A model generated the notes under the pieces. The model did no database searches, was not told where the DNA came from, and worked only from the letters and a program-made list of their open reading frames with translations. From the NCBI GenBank assembly GCA_021613535.1, contig CP075497.1, forward strand, positions 5,456,001 to 5,520,000: a DNA stretch of 64,000 bases. Direction: 5' to 3'. Position numbers and translations under genes: made by a program. Positions 12,776 to 25,000 of the stretch are shown one piece after another. Every line of letters begins with the position of its first letter. Position 1 is the first letter of the stretch. The stretch is from Adineta vaga (taxonomy: Eukaryota > Rotifera).

Positions 12776-15700
12776 ATGGCTGATCAATATCTTGGATCAA
12801 TGATTGATTCAACTCGAAGCATATCATTTGAGTCTGGTACTCTATTAACAACATCGGCGATCAATGCATTACATTTTCCAGGTCTTTCATCATCAGGAAT
12901 ATCTGATACAGGTGGTAATCGACGAGCAAGCCTTCTTCTTGATGGTATTGGTATGTGTGAATCAATGACAGAAAGTTTTTGTTCAAATGGTGGTCAGGAT
13001 GATTCACTGATGATTAATAGTTTAAATCCACTTTCATCAGATTCATTAACAGTTAACAATCTAAGATTGGAACGAAAAGATTCGACTGCCCAAAGAAAAC
13101 GACGTTCACGTAAATCTTTATTCGATGGATCAATCGATGGTCCATCACTTGATAAAATTGAAGCTGTCACATTAGTTGATGAACAAAATGAACCCGATGA
13201 TGTTTGGTAAAAACGAATAAATTTTTTTTCGTTGAAAAAATAATCAGCAATTTCCTACATAGGTTATTTGAAGTACCAAAACATGAACAGAAAGATGAAC
13301 AGACAACTGATAATATATTTTCATGGGTACACAAAGAATTTAAAGCAAATGATATCAATGCAAGTAAACATCGGCTTCTTTGTAAACTTGATGATATGTC
13401 AAATGGTAAGAAAACAAAAGAATTAATTGTATTTTTCTTTACTATTTTAATTTAATCTAGCACGAACCATACGAAGTGTATCATGCCATAATTTTGCTGA
13501 TAATCAACGATTCGAACATGTGAAAAAACATTCAACTGAACAACAAGTGAATACAGGTATGAATAAATTCTACTATAAACAAAGATTCATGCAATAACAA
13601 TCAAGCGAATGCATTGTATTACTCGAAATTTTAGATAATCAATATGAAATAGTTATTGTAAGACATTATAGCATGATGTGAGGACAGTTTGAAGACGGAA
13701 GAGAATGACTTTGTAAAGCATGTGCTTATTTTCATTGATATGAATAATATAATTGTAATTTTTTCTCAATATATTTATAGAAACCGTTAAGAATGGTCGA
13801 TTAAGTTCACCATTACGTGCATTACCTGCTAATATTCGACCAACAATATCAGCTAATCTATCACCATTACAATCCACAATAATACCTTTACATACTGTTG
13901 AAAATAATAATCATATTGGTACAGATCGTGTTAAATCAAGAGATGTTTCAAGAGAACGTGAAAAAGAACCACCCATGGATTATACTGATCTTGAAGGTAA
14001 GTTTATTAATACTCTATCTCAATATCAAAACGTGATGTTTAGTTGAATTAGACAGATGTAAAAGAAAGAAAAAAGAATGCATTAGATCGAATATTATGAA
14101 TTTAAGAAAATAAATAAAATTTTTTTTCTTTATTTATTTTAGTTATTGCTAAACTTCAATTAGAAAGTAAATATAATGCTTGATTGAATATCAATGTCAA
14201 TTGCATCTTTGTTTTTCTTTCATTCAGATTTACGTCAAGCTGAAAGACAAGGTCCATTATCGAAACGTTTTGGTATGTCTAGTTATGATTTTATTATATC
14301 TTTTATTTGGCAACGGGAAGATTTGTATCGATATACATATGGTTCATCTAGATGTTTTCAGGAGATAGTTCAAATATGTGATAAAGTAAAGATTCACATT
14401 ACATCTTATCTACAATCTTTCGAATTATAATCAATATTACAAATGAGATCGACGGAAGAAATCCATACCACTTATTGTACTTCTATGAGATTATCGTATG
14501 AATTAGTGGTATCGACTGAATATCGAGCAAAACTATATCAGGTTCATTGTGGTACATTAATCTGTGTCTTTCTCTCGCATATATGTTAATGCTTCACTAA
14601 ACCCTCTTGATTCTACTCCTTCGCATGTGTTTTTTAATCCCGTTACTTTACTTTTATATGTTTGTAGGTGGTTCTAATGTGTCGCTTGCATCAACGAGTA
14701 GTGGCACAAGTGTAACGATTACAAGTAAGTTTTTTTTATTAATATAAAACTTTCGAAGAGACGAACAAAAACATATAGTTTCGTACATTGTATTAACTTG
14801 GCTGTTTAATATCAGTCGAAAAACCATAGGCTAAATTATCATAAGCATATAGATATTTAGTGGTCGTAAAGTTCGACGAAAAGTTTTGTGACGAGTGTTC
14901 TCTTAACTTTGCATTAGATTTCGGTTTTTCTCTATAAAATTCTAAAAGAAATGATTCGATTTAATCAAGAACATATTGTGTGTAAAAAATAATCCATACT
15001 TTTCATGACTTTATTTGTATATTTGAATTTCCATTCATTTACTTGACTATTCATATTCGACGTAAAAACAAATCAATACTTTATTAATAAATATACACGT
15101 ATGTCATGAATACGTAGAAGTGATCAGTTCGATGTAATATTAAAAAAAAGAGAAAATGTATGATTGTAAAGAGAAAGAACAGAAAGGCAGAATGAGAAGA
15201 AAATTGTTTTATGTGACAAGAGAAAATGGAAGAACAAGAAAAATAGAAAATAATCTTGAAGATGTAGATATTGTCAATAAATCTATCAAGTTTGACCTGT
15301 CTGTTTTTTCATGTAAAAGAGCAAATCGTTCATGTGAATTAAGTATATTTCATTTCCGAGTAACTGTTCAAGTTGTTAGACTATTTGCGATCAATAAAAA
15401 CAAAATACGCGAAAAATAGAATAGAAAAAGTATAAAACAACGCTAAATAAGTACATAAAATATATAAAAGTGAATGAGAAAACTGTCACAGAACGTATCT
15501 AGAAGTTTTTGTTCATATGTCTCCTTACTCAACATATACTTTGAATATATGTGCGTGCATACATGTGAATTTGATCATTATGTAAATATTGCTTCTGTGA
15601 AAAACCTAATTATATTTCATATTTTAATAAAATGATCATCATCATTTTTTTCTATTAGATCGAACAGGAACTAAACCCCCAGTTGCACCAAAACCAACAA

Positions 15701-16748
15701 TAACAAAGTTTGTACTTTCTAAACGAATTCTATTCTTTCGATATAAATATGTAAATATTCTAGAAATGGTACTCGTCTCAGTACGTATATTCGTTCAAAT
15801 ACTCAAACAATAACAACTAATAAAACCAATGGACATGATACACCCACAGTTACGGAACCGAAGCTTATGACAACACGTACCAGTGTTTTACCATCAAATT
15901 CTGCAAATAATATTCGTACACGACCACCAACAGCACGTCCTATTCAAGCTTATCGTGGTTCGCAAACATCTTATGTAAACAATGCAAAAGTTCCGATTGC
16001 ACCATCGTCAGTTCAAAGAAATGGTAAAAAATCTGTCACTGATTTTGGTTCAACATATACGACGAAAGCATTCTCATCAAATCAAAATGGTTTACTTAAT
16101 GATGTAAGTAATAAACCATTAACAGAACCCATGCGCTCTCATTTGGGACCACAACGACGTACTCTACTACCACAATCATCGACTTATTCATCTGTTGATC
16201 AAATTTCATCGACATCATCAGCTAATCCACCGATGAATAGACAGTCCACTGTAACACGTAGTTCATCATCCTTAAGTCAAGGAAGAAAAAGTGGTATACC
16301 AACTGTTGGAAAACCACAAAAACCTACTTCAGCAACTGTTGCACGGTAAGTTAAACTATGTTGATTTCTTATCGAGCATTAATACACTTTTGAATGACTC
16401 ATATTCTCTTATTTATTGATGCTGAAATCTTAAATATGTTTTCAGTCATCATTCACTGTCTTCTCGACGTACAACGATGAATGGATTTTAACGAGGCATG
16501 AGTATAGTAGTTTATAAAATAAAAGACTAACACAATATTTCTAATGGCATGGTACATTGCATGGCTTTTTCTTTATTCTTTCAATTGAAGTTTAAAACGA
16601 ATCTATTTGTCTTCTTAGGCCCACATCGTCACAAATAATTTCTCCATCTCAATCATCGAATAATATGATGGTCACAAGAATTATTCGTTCGAAAATATCT
16701 CCACAAATAACTGAACCAATATCATCATGGAACGATGGATGCTATTGA
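12776..16748 (+). CDS. SLAIN: SLAIN motif-containing microtubule plus-end protein
   Basis: SLAIN proteins bind EB1, CLIP and XMAP215-type proteins at growing microtubule ends. Ten exons fit in frame: 12776-13206, 13263-13405, 13461-13556, 13781-13996, 14143-14166, 14228-14272, 14668-14724, 15659-15707, 15764-16345 and 16619-16748. Family hallmarks: DDVWLFEVPK followed by FSWVHKEF and SKHRLLCKLDDMS (vertebrate DEETWLYVSPK...LQWCR...RRSLLYKLEQ); IAKLQLENLRQAERQGPL; an EB1-binding SxIP motif in RKSGIPTVGKPQKP; and the C-terminus SSWNDGCY, almost the SWKDGCY end of vertebrate SLAIN1/2. The Ser/Thr/Pro-rich C-terminal half is disordered. Intron 7 (14725-15658) is unusually long for the window. A second acceptor at 16445 offers an alternative last exon. 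Confidence 0.88.
16446..16491 (+). other. possible alternative terminal exon of SLAIN
   Basis: The acceptor TGTTTTCAG at 16437-16445 opens a frame that joins exon 9 in phase (CG|T) and ends after 15 residues (HHSLSSRRTTMNGF then TAA). Using it would replace the conserved DGCY end encoded at 16619-16748. It may be a minor isoform or chance. Confidence 0.35.
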
Positions 16749-17321
16749 TTCTTCTTATTTTTCTTTCTTTTTTTTATATGTAAATCTATCATATAAACGC
16801 ATTTTCTTGGTTGATTTTTCTCATCTGCTTAAGCAACGGTGACCTATACATATATCTTATCCATTTCTGACTATAGTGACAAGTTATTTTCTTTTTGTTT
16901 TCTCTGTACAAAAAAATCTTTCTTTTTGGTTGTTTTTTATTTAAAATATTAATAGTTTGGACTTGTTACTGTTGATAAGTTTAAATTTATTGATCAGCAT
17001 TCTATTTGACTGTAGAACTAATTCTTCTTCTTCTCTTCCCTTTTTTCCTCTGTTTATTATTCGCAGTAATTGTGCCTTGGTGTTTGTTTGTTTGTTTGTT
17101 TGTTATTTCTTTGCTTTCTATGATGACACATCTTACTTTTCTACTGGTAATCTTCTGAAAAAAAAGTAAATCAACGATACGTAACTATATATATAGTTAT
17201 ATAAACAAACGAACAAAAAAAGAATAGAATTTTTTTAAACTAATTATTATTATAATATTAATAAAAGATAAAAGACATTTTCATTGATTATACTTAGATT
17301 GATCTTTATTAAAAAATAAAT
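16749..17321. other. intergenic, 3' region of SLAIN
   Basis: T-rich DNA with a short (GTTT)n run near 17081-17104. No supported gene. A possible acceptor (ATTATACTTAG) lies about 25 nt before the OCIAD start. Confidence 0.5.
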
Positions 17322-18312
17322 ATGGCGAATACAAATACACAGGTTGGTTCTTCGATAAGAACATTTAATTTTTTACTTAAGTTCCATCGTATAGTTTCGT
17401 TTAACAAAGGAAGAAAGTGCTCTCATGGACGAATGTCGAAAATCGAGTTTCTGGTATCGATGTAAGTAGTTCAATATGGATTTGAAAGATATACTTATTT
17501 CTTCTATTCTATAGCGGTGCCATTAATGGCAATTACATCAGGTATCATGACATATCTTCGTATTAATAGTAAGTATTGTCATCGTTTTGCTTTAGAGAAA
17601 AGCGAACTACTTTGGTGATTTATTTAGATCGTATACCACCAAAATTCTATGGAATAAAGTTAGCTAGTACAATCCTAGGAGGTAAATTAATGCACTCTTG
17701 AAATGCAGAGCATATATTATGAGAATATTTTGTTGTAGCTTATATTGTGGGCAAAGTATCATATATATCTGAATGTCGACGATTGATAGTTGAGCGATTA
17801 CCTAATTCAAATCTTGCTCATGCATTAGAATCCAAACCATACGATCTTATATCTGATATGTATGAACATTTTCTTCGATATATCTCTGAATTATATTAGG
17901 TTTTCTTAGGGCACAACCACCTGAAATTGTTTCCAAAACTACCACCACGAATATATTCGGTGTTCGCAATCAAGAAGAAGAAGAAGAAGAACAGCAACAT
18001 GATGATTTGATACCTGCAGATAAAAATAACGTTCGAAGATATGTTACATATGATGAATTACGTCAAAGAAATCGTGCTGAACATGCATCAAAATTTCCAG
18101 GAGTTAAGCCTCGAAATGGTTTGTTTCTAAATGTTTTTCTTCATCATCTTTCGAATTTTATTTTAGATACACCTACACCGATTGAAGACAGCAAACAACT
18201 TCCACCCTCACCAATCGTATCCAATGACCTCGCTCCTCGTCCAATTACTAGTAGTCTTTCTAAGAAATCAAATATTCGAAAGAATCAATATGGTGATGAA
18301 GTCTACGATTAA
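17322..18312 (+). CDS. OCIAD1: OCIA domain-containing protein
   Basis: OCIAD proteins are endosomal/mitochondrial membrane proteins linked to cell signalling and respiratory-complex metabolism. Seven exons fit in frame: 17322-17342, 17395-17461, 17515-17568, 17628-17681, 17739-17859, 17910-18118 and 18167-18312. The OCIA core reads LTKEESALMDECRKSSFWYR (human PTEEERRVFAECNDESFWFR), then two hydrophobic segments VPLMAITSGIMTYLRI and KLASTILGAYIVGKVSYI. Downstream come YVTYDELRQRNR (human ITYEELRNKNR) and the C-terminal NQYGDEVYD (human NKYGDTWDE). An acidic run of GAA codons (17971-17994) sits in exon 6. The first intron has a weak GTTGGT donor, so the 7-residue N-terminus is less certain than the rest. 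Confidence 0.93.
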
Positions 18313-18433
18313 TCTTGTAGACGATAGTATTTTTCTTTTTTCATAAAATAAAAGTGACTCCTTTTGTATACTCATAAATATAAATAGAATTACCGATGAT
18401 TTTATTATTTACCATACTGAACGAAATCTTTCT

Positions 18434-19527
18434 CTAATTCGAAGATGAAAATGTTCTTATTGATTGTGTCACATTTGTTTCGGAACTTTTCTCTGAAAAG
18501 ATATCGTCATGTGATGTACTACTTAATCTATGTAAATGTCGTTTCTTTCGTCGTTGATGTCGATGTTTTGAGGGCATTTTCTGTCTATCAAAAACATCCG
18601 TTTTCGTTCGTGCAATATGTCGAATAACTGGTAAACGATTTTTATTATTATCGATTTTCACTTCTGCTTTAGCATGAAGCACTCTTGAATTTTGTTGTTG
18701 ATTATTGATATCTTCATGATTAATCGTCGCTGCTATCGTACCAAATTGAGATTGAATGGCAAACTTGTCAATCGGTTGACTAAACTTTTTGGAAACGGTT
18801 GATTGAAGTAATTTATGAAGTAGTTCAGACGAAAGATGAACTTTAAGTTTAGGAATAGTTGATTTGTTTTGTTGCTTTACAAGAGATTTAATGAAACGAC
18901 GTGGTAATCGAATGATCAATGTCGTTTGAGAAGAGATTTCTCGAGGATAAAGCTCATGTTCATTACATTGAATGTTTTTATTATGAATAAGACTACGTAG
19001 AAAGAATAGTGATGAAATCAAGAACTAGATAAAATTGCTAATTTACACTTTTTGTTGATGTTGATTGACATCCGAACTGAGAAATTGTTTGTTAAACAAA
19101 ATCTTCTCATTCATAACATCATTTACATAATAATTTTGATTTTGTGCAGAATTTTTCTTCTGTTTTCCATATTTCAAGACTGATCGATCGAATGGAATAG
19201 AAGAATTACTGAACTGTGAAAATTTTTCCATTCCATATTCAGTTTTTTTTCTTAAGTATCACTCACTTTTTTCTTCGAAGAGTTTGGTACAGAACTCGTT
19301 CGATGTTTATGATCAAGACTATTCGATACAGTAGAACTGTGACTAATATCTTCATTTGAAGATGTTTTTCTTGTTTGTGAACTCAAAGAACTCATTTGCA
19401 TGAGATGTACTTTGGATCGATAATAGGCACATTCATTTGATTTCAGTTCAATAAATTTCTCTAAGAATATCAATCGATTGAGTAAATCTTTAGTTTTATT
19501 TGATGGAAAAGGAGAATTTGTTGTCAT
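18434..19527 (-). CDS. unrecognised basic protein
   Basis: Three exons join in frame: 19527-19267, 19213-19047 and 18992-18434, with introns of 53 and 54 nt (donors GTGAGT and GTAAAT), about 330 residues in all. The N-terminal part has an amphipathic helix (LLNRLIFLEKFIELKSNE) and a Ser-rich stretch. The C-terminal part contains TTLIIRLPRRFIKSL and LSSELLHKLLQSTVSKKF, ending in a very basic segment (KHRHQRRKKRHLHR) that could act as a nuclear-localisation or nucleic-acid-binding region. No family recognised, no signal peptide, no membrane segment. Splice consistency supports a real gene. Confidence 0.6.
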
Positions 19528-19691
19528 ATTAAATATATATCAATAGTGATAAACGTGAGATAAAGAATGGAATAAATGACAAACTAACACGTTTCGCGCC
19601 ATTCCACGAGTGTCAAGTTTTTTTTTAAATTATTTCATTTTATTGACCCGAAATGTGTTAGAGATATAGCAGTTAAGAAAAAGACTGATAT

Positions 19692-20041
19692 TTATCGTCG
19701 ACCAGCCCATGCATTGAAACGTCGTTTGGTTAAAATATTTCGTTTACCAGCCCACGCATTAAAACGACGTTTTTCAAATTCATGATCATCATTTTCATCA
19801 GAATTATCTATCATGGATGCTTCATCATGATAGGTTGACATTAATTTATTCGGAGAAAGTCATAGGATTGATGAATAAGGAAATGATCTTCATCATTGTT
19901 TTCTTTGTTTGATAATGTAAATGAATGAGTCATACTTAACTAAAAAACAAAGAGAAATTTTATCTCTATAACCAAAATTTCATTTATTACCATTAGTAAA
20001 AGATAACTGAAAATACCGGCGATGATGCGTGTTGTATTCAT
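19692..20041 (-). CDS. kinin-type (leucokinin-like) neuropeptide precursor, frame interrupted
   Basis: Exon 1 (20041-19991) encodes MNTTRIIAGIFSYLLLM and a 49 nt intron leads to exon 2 (19939-19692). Together they start with a signal peptide. The C-terminus holds two copies of one peptide, each bounded by basic cleavage sites: KRRFNAWAGKR and KRRFNAWAGRR followed by the stop. Processing would give RFNAWA-amide, or FNAWA-amide if cut after RR. This fits the F-x-x-W-(G/S/A)-amide core of arthropod and mollusc kinins, some of which end WA-amide. An acidic spacer (DNSDENDDHEFE) precedes the peptides, as is usual. Between signal and peptide regions the frame is off by one base near 19856 (three A on the plus strand where four would keep the frame open). 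No GT/AG intron repairs it except via an implausible 4 nt exon. Assembly error or a broken allele are both possible. Confidence 0.72.
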
Positions 20042-20981
20042 GATCGGAGTTGTTGTTTATTTCTGAAAAATTATCTAAAGAGATGATCAATGTTATATAC
20101 TTATTGTCGATAAGCAGCACACGACTAAATCAATGCAAATACGATTGCTCAACGCGAAATGTAAATCTACAATTATGTAGATCTAGACAACGACTACTTT
20201 ATGAAAAAAAAACCACATTCATAGATAAAGAATAACTTTCTTCTTTTCCGAGAACATTCATTACCTAATAGTTATTGTTGTCTGAATATTTGTATGTAAT
20301 AGAATGCGTAAGAATTGTTCGTCTACAGCCTGCTTTTCTTTTGTTTAATAACACGATGTAGTACAATTATTAATATTTCTTCGTATATTCCTGATAAATA
20401 AACCCCATAACAATTCTCTCATGTTTTCTCTCTTCCCACTTATTTGTTCCTTTTTTCTTGTTGAATAGCTTTTTCCTCTCTCTCTCTTTCTTTCTTTTCT
20501 CGAGGTTTATTTCATTTCGTCAGAACATAACGAGTTGACTTTGACTTATATATGCATACTGTTAATCAGAACGAGAATAGATGTGTGAATTATGATCGAT
20601 AGTTTTCGAAATATGAGAAAGAAATAAGTTCATCGATTGTCAAGGCAAACAAGAAGAAAAATCATCATTCATGCACCAATTATAGAACCGTTCAAGTGAC
20701 GAACGAAGATACACTTGTTTAGTATTAAATATTTCATACATCGTCATCCAATAACGAGCCGATCGAAGGATCTAACAATGCCGTTCATACAATTAGGAAC
20801 AGAGAAATGAAACGAAGAAGATCTTCTTCCTACACAGAAGCAAATAGGATAGAGAAAATTTATTTAATTGACTTAGTTAATCATCAAAGAAATAAATATA
20901 TATATGAATGTTTTCTTTTCGGTAAAGAAAAATAATAGGATGTCGTTTGTTTTTTAGTCTCAATATGATACAAATGATTGA
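20042..20981. other. intergenic, no gene seen
   Basis: AT-rich spacer between the neuropeptide gene and the CARD gene 3' end. A TTTTCAG acceptor-like site lies about 25 nt upstream of the neuropeptide ATG. A CT-rich stretch lies near 20470-20500. No supported gene. Confidence 0.5.
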
Positions 20982-22799
20982 TCAACTGCCTCCTGGTTTT
21001 GTATCAAATTGAACGGCTATTGGTTTTAATGTTTGACGACCTTTCGGTTTTTCACGGGGTGTTGTTGAAACTGAAGATGGTGTTGGACGCCAAACCGATT
21101 TATTCGGTTTAGTATGAGATTGTTCACTTGATGATGGTGCTGCTGCAGCTGCAGTTGTTCCTGATGGTTTGACTTTCAAACGATCGATTTCTGTTTGTAA
21201 TTCTCGATTTCGTCGATCAAGTTCACCAATTTTCATATCACGTGTTCGAATTTGATTCGCTTGATCATGTTCTACTTTTGATTGCAGAACATCTTTCGTA
21301 CATATATTTGCTAATTCAGTCACTTGATTTGAACCATACAAACCGACAAGTAAATCACGAAATGGTTGATTCTTTCGATCATCAATTGGTAAATATCGAC
21401 TTGTATAAAGTGATTCATACAAATCTTCTTTAAGTTTTTCTGATCCTATTTATAAATTAAGGTTTAAATGAATATAAGAAGAAATATTTTTCACTTACCA
21501 ATGCCATTTTTCTTAAGTGATTCAATTTCTGTTGTATATCGTTTGAATTTATTTCGTAATTGTTCATTCGAATCAGATTCAATACTCGTTTGTAAAATAC
21601 TCGTTTTCAAAATGACATCTAAATGATAAAGAGTTTTGACATGTTTGTTTTCATAAGAAAAGAATAATAATATATACCAAGAGAACGTAACCAATCGGAA
21701 AGTAATGTCATTTTATCATTCATATTGAATACTGTTCGATTATTTGCATCAACCTATCGAAGAAGAATCGACAATGATATTTGTTTCGAAAGATGCGATT
21801 AGATTTACCATTTTTATCTGATTTGACCATTTTTGTTCATATTCACTTTGAACTCGACCCATTTCATTACGAAGTTCTTTCATTTCTTCTTCCTATTGAT
21901 AATCGATGAAAACAAATTTCAATGTCAAGAAATCATCTACTTTTTGTTGTCGAATTAATTGTTCATTTTGAAGTGTTTCTTTCAGACTATTCGCTGTTCG
22001 TTTTTCTCTAAAACAAAATGCCTGATATTTATCTATACATCATCGATTCAAACCTACTCTTCGACTGAATCAATTAATTTCTGACGTGTTTCATAATGTT
22101 GTCGTTTTAAATTGATAAATTCTACGGATTTACCTTGATTTTGTGAAGTCCATGTATCATTTACATGAGCTTTAACTAACTGAAAACGAAAATGAACAAG
22201 CGATAAAAATGTTTTCAATCAATCATCAATTCACTTGATCTTGAAGATAAGTTTTCAATTTCTCTCGTGTATCTGCACGTAATTTATCAACTCCTGGACA
22301 TTTCTTGAGAAGTTCATCCCCAATAACGATTCGTTGTTGTGATGCATCATCTGATGTTTTCTTGTCTAGAAATTTTACGGAGAAAAGAAAACAACAAATT
22401 TCTTCTACTTAGTCAAGTTCATGAACGATCAAAGACAAATATTCAATGTAAACTTACCTTCACTTTCGAGAAGTTCACCTAAAAATGGTTGTCCACTTGC
22501 AATTAAACCTTCGACTAATTTAATAAATCCTCCATCACCTTCATCGATAATATGACCGAGAAATTTCTTATTCCTTTCCACCGGTGATGGTAAATTCTAT
22601 TGATAAAATCGATGAATTTATTTACGGAAAACAAAAAAGAAGAATTTCATCAAAAGTCTACTTTAATATCATTAATTGTACGTTCTAAAAGAATACTTTT
22701 ACTTGTAAACCATCCAAGAAATTCATCTGTCAATACCAAATTATTCTCTAATAATGTACGATATCGTTCTAATATATCACGTTTCTTTGAATTAACCAT
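20982..22799 (-). CDS. CARD domain, coiled-coil protein
   Basis: The first ~90 residues fit a caspase-recruitment death-fold domain: MVNSKKRDILERYRTLL, LTDEFLGWFTSKSILLE, the INDIKNLPSPVERNKKFLGHI helix pair, then GFIKLVEGLIASGQPFLGELL. That is the same helix spacing and ending as the CARDs of CRADD, caspase-9 and CARD9. The rest is predicted coiled coil (EEEMKELRNEMGRVQSEYEQ, KFKRYTTEIESLKKNG, DRRNRELQTEIDRLKVK), and the tail is Ala/Ser/Pro-rich and disordered. About eight exons with short introns; the CARD is split at INDIK|NLPSP. CARD plus coiled coil recalls CARD9/CARD11 scaffolds, but no MAGUK, caspase or kinase domain is present, so the signalling partner is unknown. ATG at 22799 follows an acceptor-like CAATTAG. 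Confidence 0.75.
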
Positions 22800-23602
22800 T
22801 CTTGTATCTTCGAACTAATTGAGAATAAAGAAGTACCCGTATAATGTCGATGTCATCCACCTAATGACACTGAAGAAAAACATCATTTTCATAGTTTTTC
22901 TCATTTTTTTCTTTGACAAACATTTCTCAATTTCTTTTTTTTCTATTGACGTACCTTTGTATACCTAGTATGTCGAGAGAATAGTAGTCATCCGCTAACA
23001 GAAATGTTTGATTTATTTAATATATATTTATACTAATCAAATATAAATATGAAGATGTCTTTAAATAACAGAAGAAATCGAGAAAAAAAATAATAGTTTT
23101 ATTTCATCGAAGAAAAAAAGTACGACATTGACTAGGAAATGATCATTTTTGAAATGTATTAAGTTAAATATTCTCACTTTTTTTTCTTTTATTTTAAAAG
23201 ACAAAGAAATTCTTTTTGAAGAATATAATGCACTTGCATTGCTGTATTAGAAAAAAAAGACATGTCCTTTTTTTGTCGTTTAACAAAATACACATGATTC
23301 ATATAAATTTCTTTTATTGACATTAACTCTAGTAGAAAAGATTCCTTTTAATACAAATTTTATGTGATCTATCTCGAATTAGAATTGTTTTCTTTCAGAT
23401 TCTGACGATCATCTTGATATGTTTACATATACTCTTTCTTTTCTCTTCGTCCGTTTAAATAAAGAATGAATATCTATTAACTACGGACGTATTGATATGT
23501 TCAAAGTATTCTTTTCGTCTGTATGACGACAATCTATATTTAAAACTGATCATTCATCATACTATCTCTATTCAGTCGATTACAAGTGAAGAAAAAAAAG
23601 TC
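22800..23602. other. intergenic between divergent genes
   Basis: About 800 bp between the minus-strand CARD gene and the plus-strand secreted-protein gene; AT-rich with A/T runs and no supported ORF. Both 5' control regions should lie here. Confidence 0.5.
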
Positions 23603-24095
23603 ATGTTCAAGTGAGTTAAACAGAATTCTTTTGATATTATTTTTTTCTTTTTCAATTAATAGATTTACATTCTTATGTGTTATTCTTGCTATTAGTTACA
23701 TTTATTACAGCCAAGCAATAGATGTCAACAAGGATTCAAACTCAACTTCTGTTCTAGGTAATACAGTTTTGTTTTTTCATGATTAATATTATTCAATTGG
23801 GATTTACTTTTAGTCGGAAGTCTTGTTGACGTCCATGAATCTAATATAACAGTTCGACCACAGTTATTCACAATAACAAGTACCAATCAATCACCTGTAA
23901 TCACATCTACAAATCCATCAGTCATTAGAAATCTTACATCTGATAGTTAGTACTTTATTTCTCTTTCAATTTATTATTTCTGTTTGTATTTGTTCAGCTC
24001 ATGAGGATAACAATGATGTCAAAGGGTATTATGATTGGTTGGATTTTATTAAATCTTCAACTCCAGATACTACACAAAATAATACCAAAGCATAA
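23603..24095 (+). CDS. small secreted protein, unknown function
   Basis: Four exons fit in frame: 23603-23610, 23663-23757, 23814-23945 and 23998-24095 (donors GTGAGT, GTAATA, GTTAGT), giving about 110 residues. The spliced N-terminus MFKFTFLCVILAISYIYYSQA is a clear signal peptide; the frame reading through intron 1 instead would give a Lys-rich start, so I prefer the spliced form. The mature part is Ser/Thr/Asn-rich with several N-glycosylation sequons (NST, NIT, NQS, NLT) and ends YYDWLDFIKSSTPDTTQNN. There are no cysteines and no dibasic cleavage series, so it is neither a disulfide toxin-like nor an obvious neuropeptide precursor. Confidence 0.6.
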
Positions 24096-25000
24096 CAAAT
24101 GACCGTTTGAATAATTGACAAAAACAATTTTTTTTCGAGTATTAATTTCTTCGTGTTTTTATAACATTTCATATAAAAGTAAATAAAAATTTATAATATC
24201 TAATTGATAAAGTTAATTGCACTTTTTATATTTAAAGAATGACAATGATGGAGTAGAGAATAGAGCATTGGTGAATGAATCTTTTTCTTTAGCACATGAA
24301 TCTTTAAATAAAATTACACGAGAATTTTTGAGAATCATAATAATAATTACAAACATTTCGTGATGAACAGGATCGTTTTTCGGGCATGCTACCTATATGC
24401 ATAAGATTTATAAATCGATTCATCTCGTACAAGCTTTATCATCAGAAATTGGGTGAAATGAACCGTCAGACGGTGGTCCATCATATTTCCTTTTTGACAA
24501 CATTTATATTCAGTTTAACTTGATTGGAGTCTTGTATGTTATTTTTTTCGATGAATTATTCTTCATTGCTTAGATAATGTCTGATTTATTCAAATCATCA
24601 AACAATCAGTAAATACTCAATAAACTTCTCTGGTGTGCACGGATCTGTCCTTTGTTTTATCTACAATCAATGAAACAACGACAGCAAGAAGATATTTCTT
24701 TCGACAAATGAGAAGAGATCAGATCAATACATATATATGTACAAGATGCGAGATGTTGTTCTGTTTCTTTCTTCATTGTCCTAATGAGTATAATGCATTT
24801 ATGCACTTCAATAGATAGATAATTAAGATTATGAAAAACTGACAACGTTTTTTTTCAACAGAATGAAAAGAATTTTATTTTTATTGAATCCAAACGATAA
24901 AGAATGTAATTTTTCATTGGATTATAGCGATGAAGATATATGTAGATAGTTGAAACATCTCACTCATTAATCAGACAATTTGTTTGAGTATACGTGGAAG
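24096..25000. other. intergenic, no gene seen
   Basis: AT-rich spacer before PLOD. Short ORFs on both strands (about 24633-24845) overlap each other antisense and have no supporting motif. Confidence 0.5.

Noticed and set aside
15156-15419. 87-codon plus-strand ORF inside SLAIN intron 7
   Set aside because: Lys/Glu-rich, no motif, inside a long AT-rich intron; likely chance.
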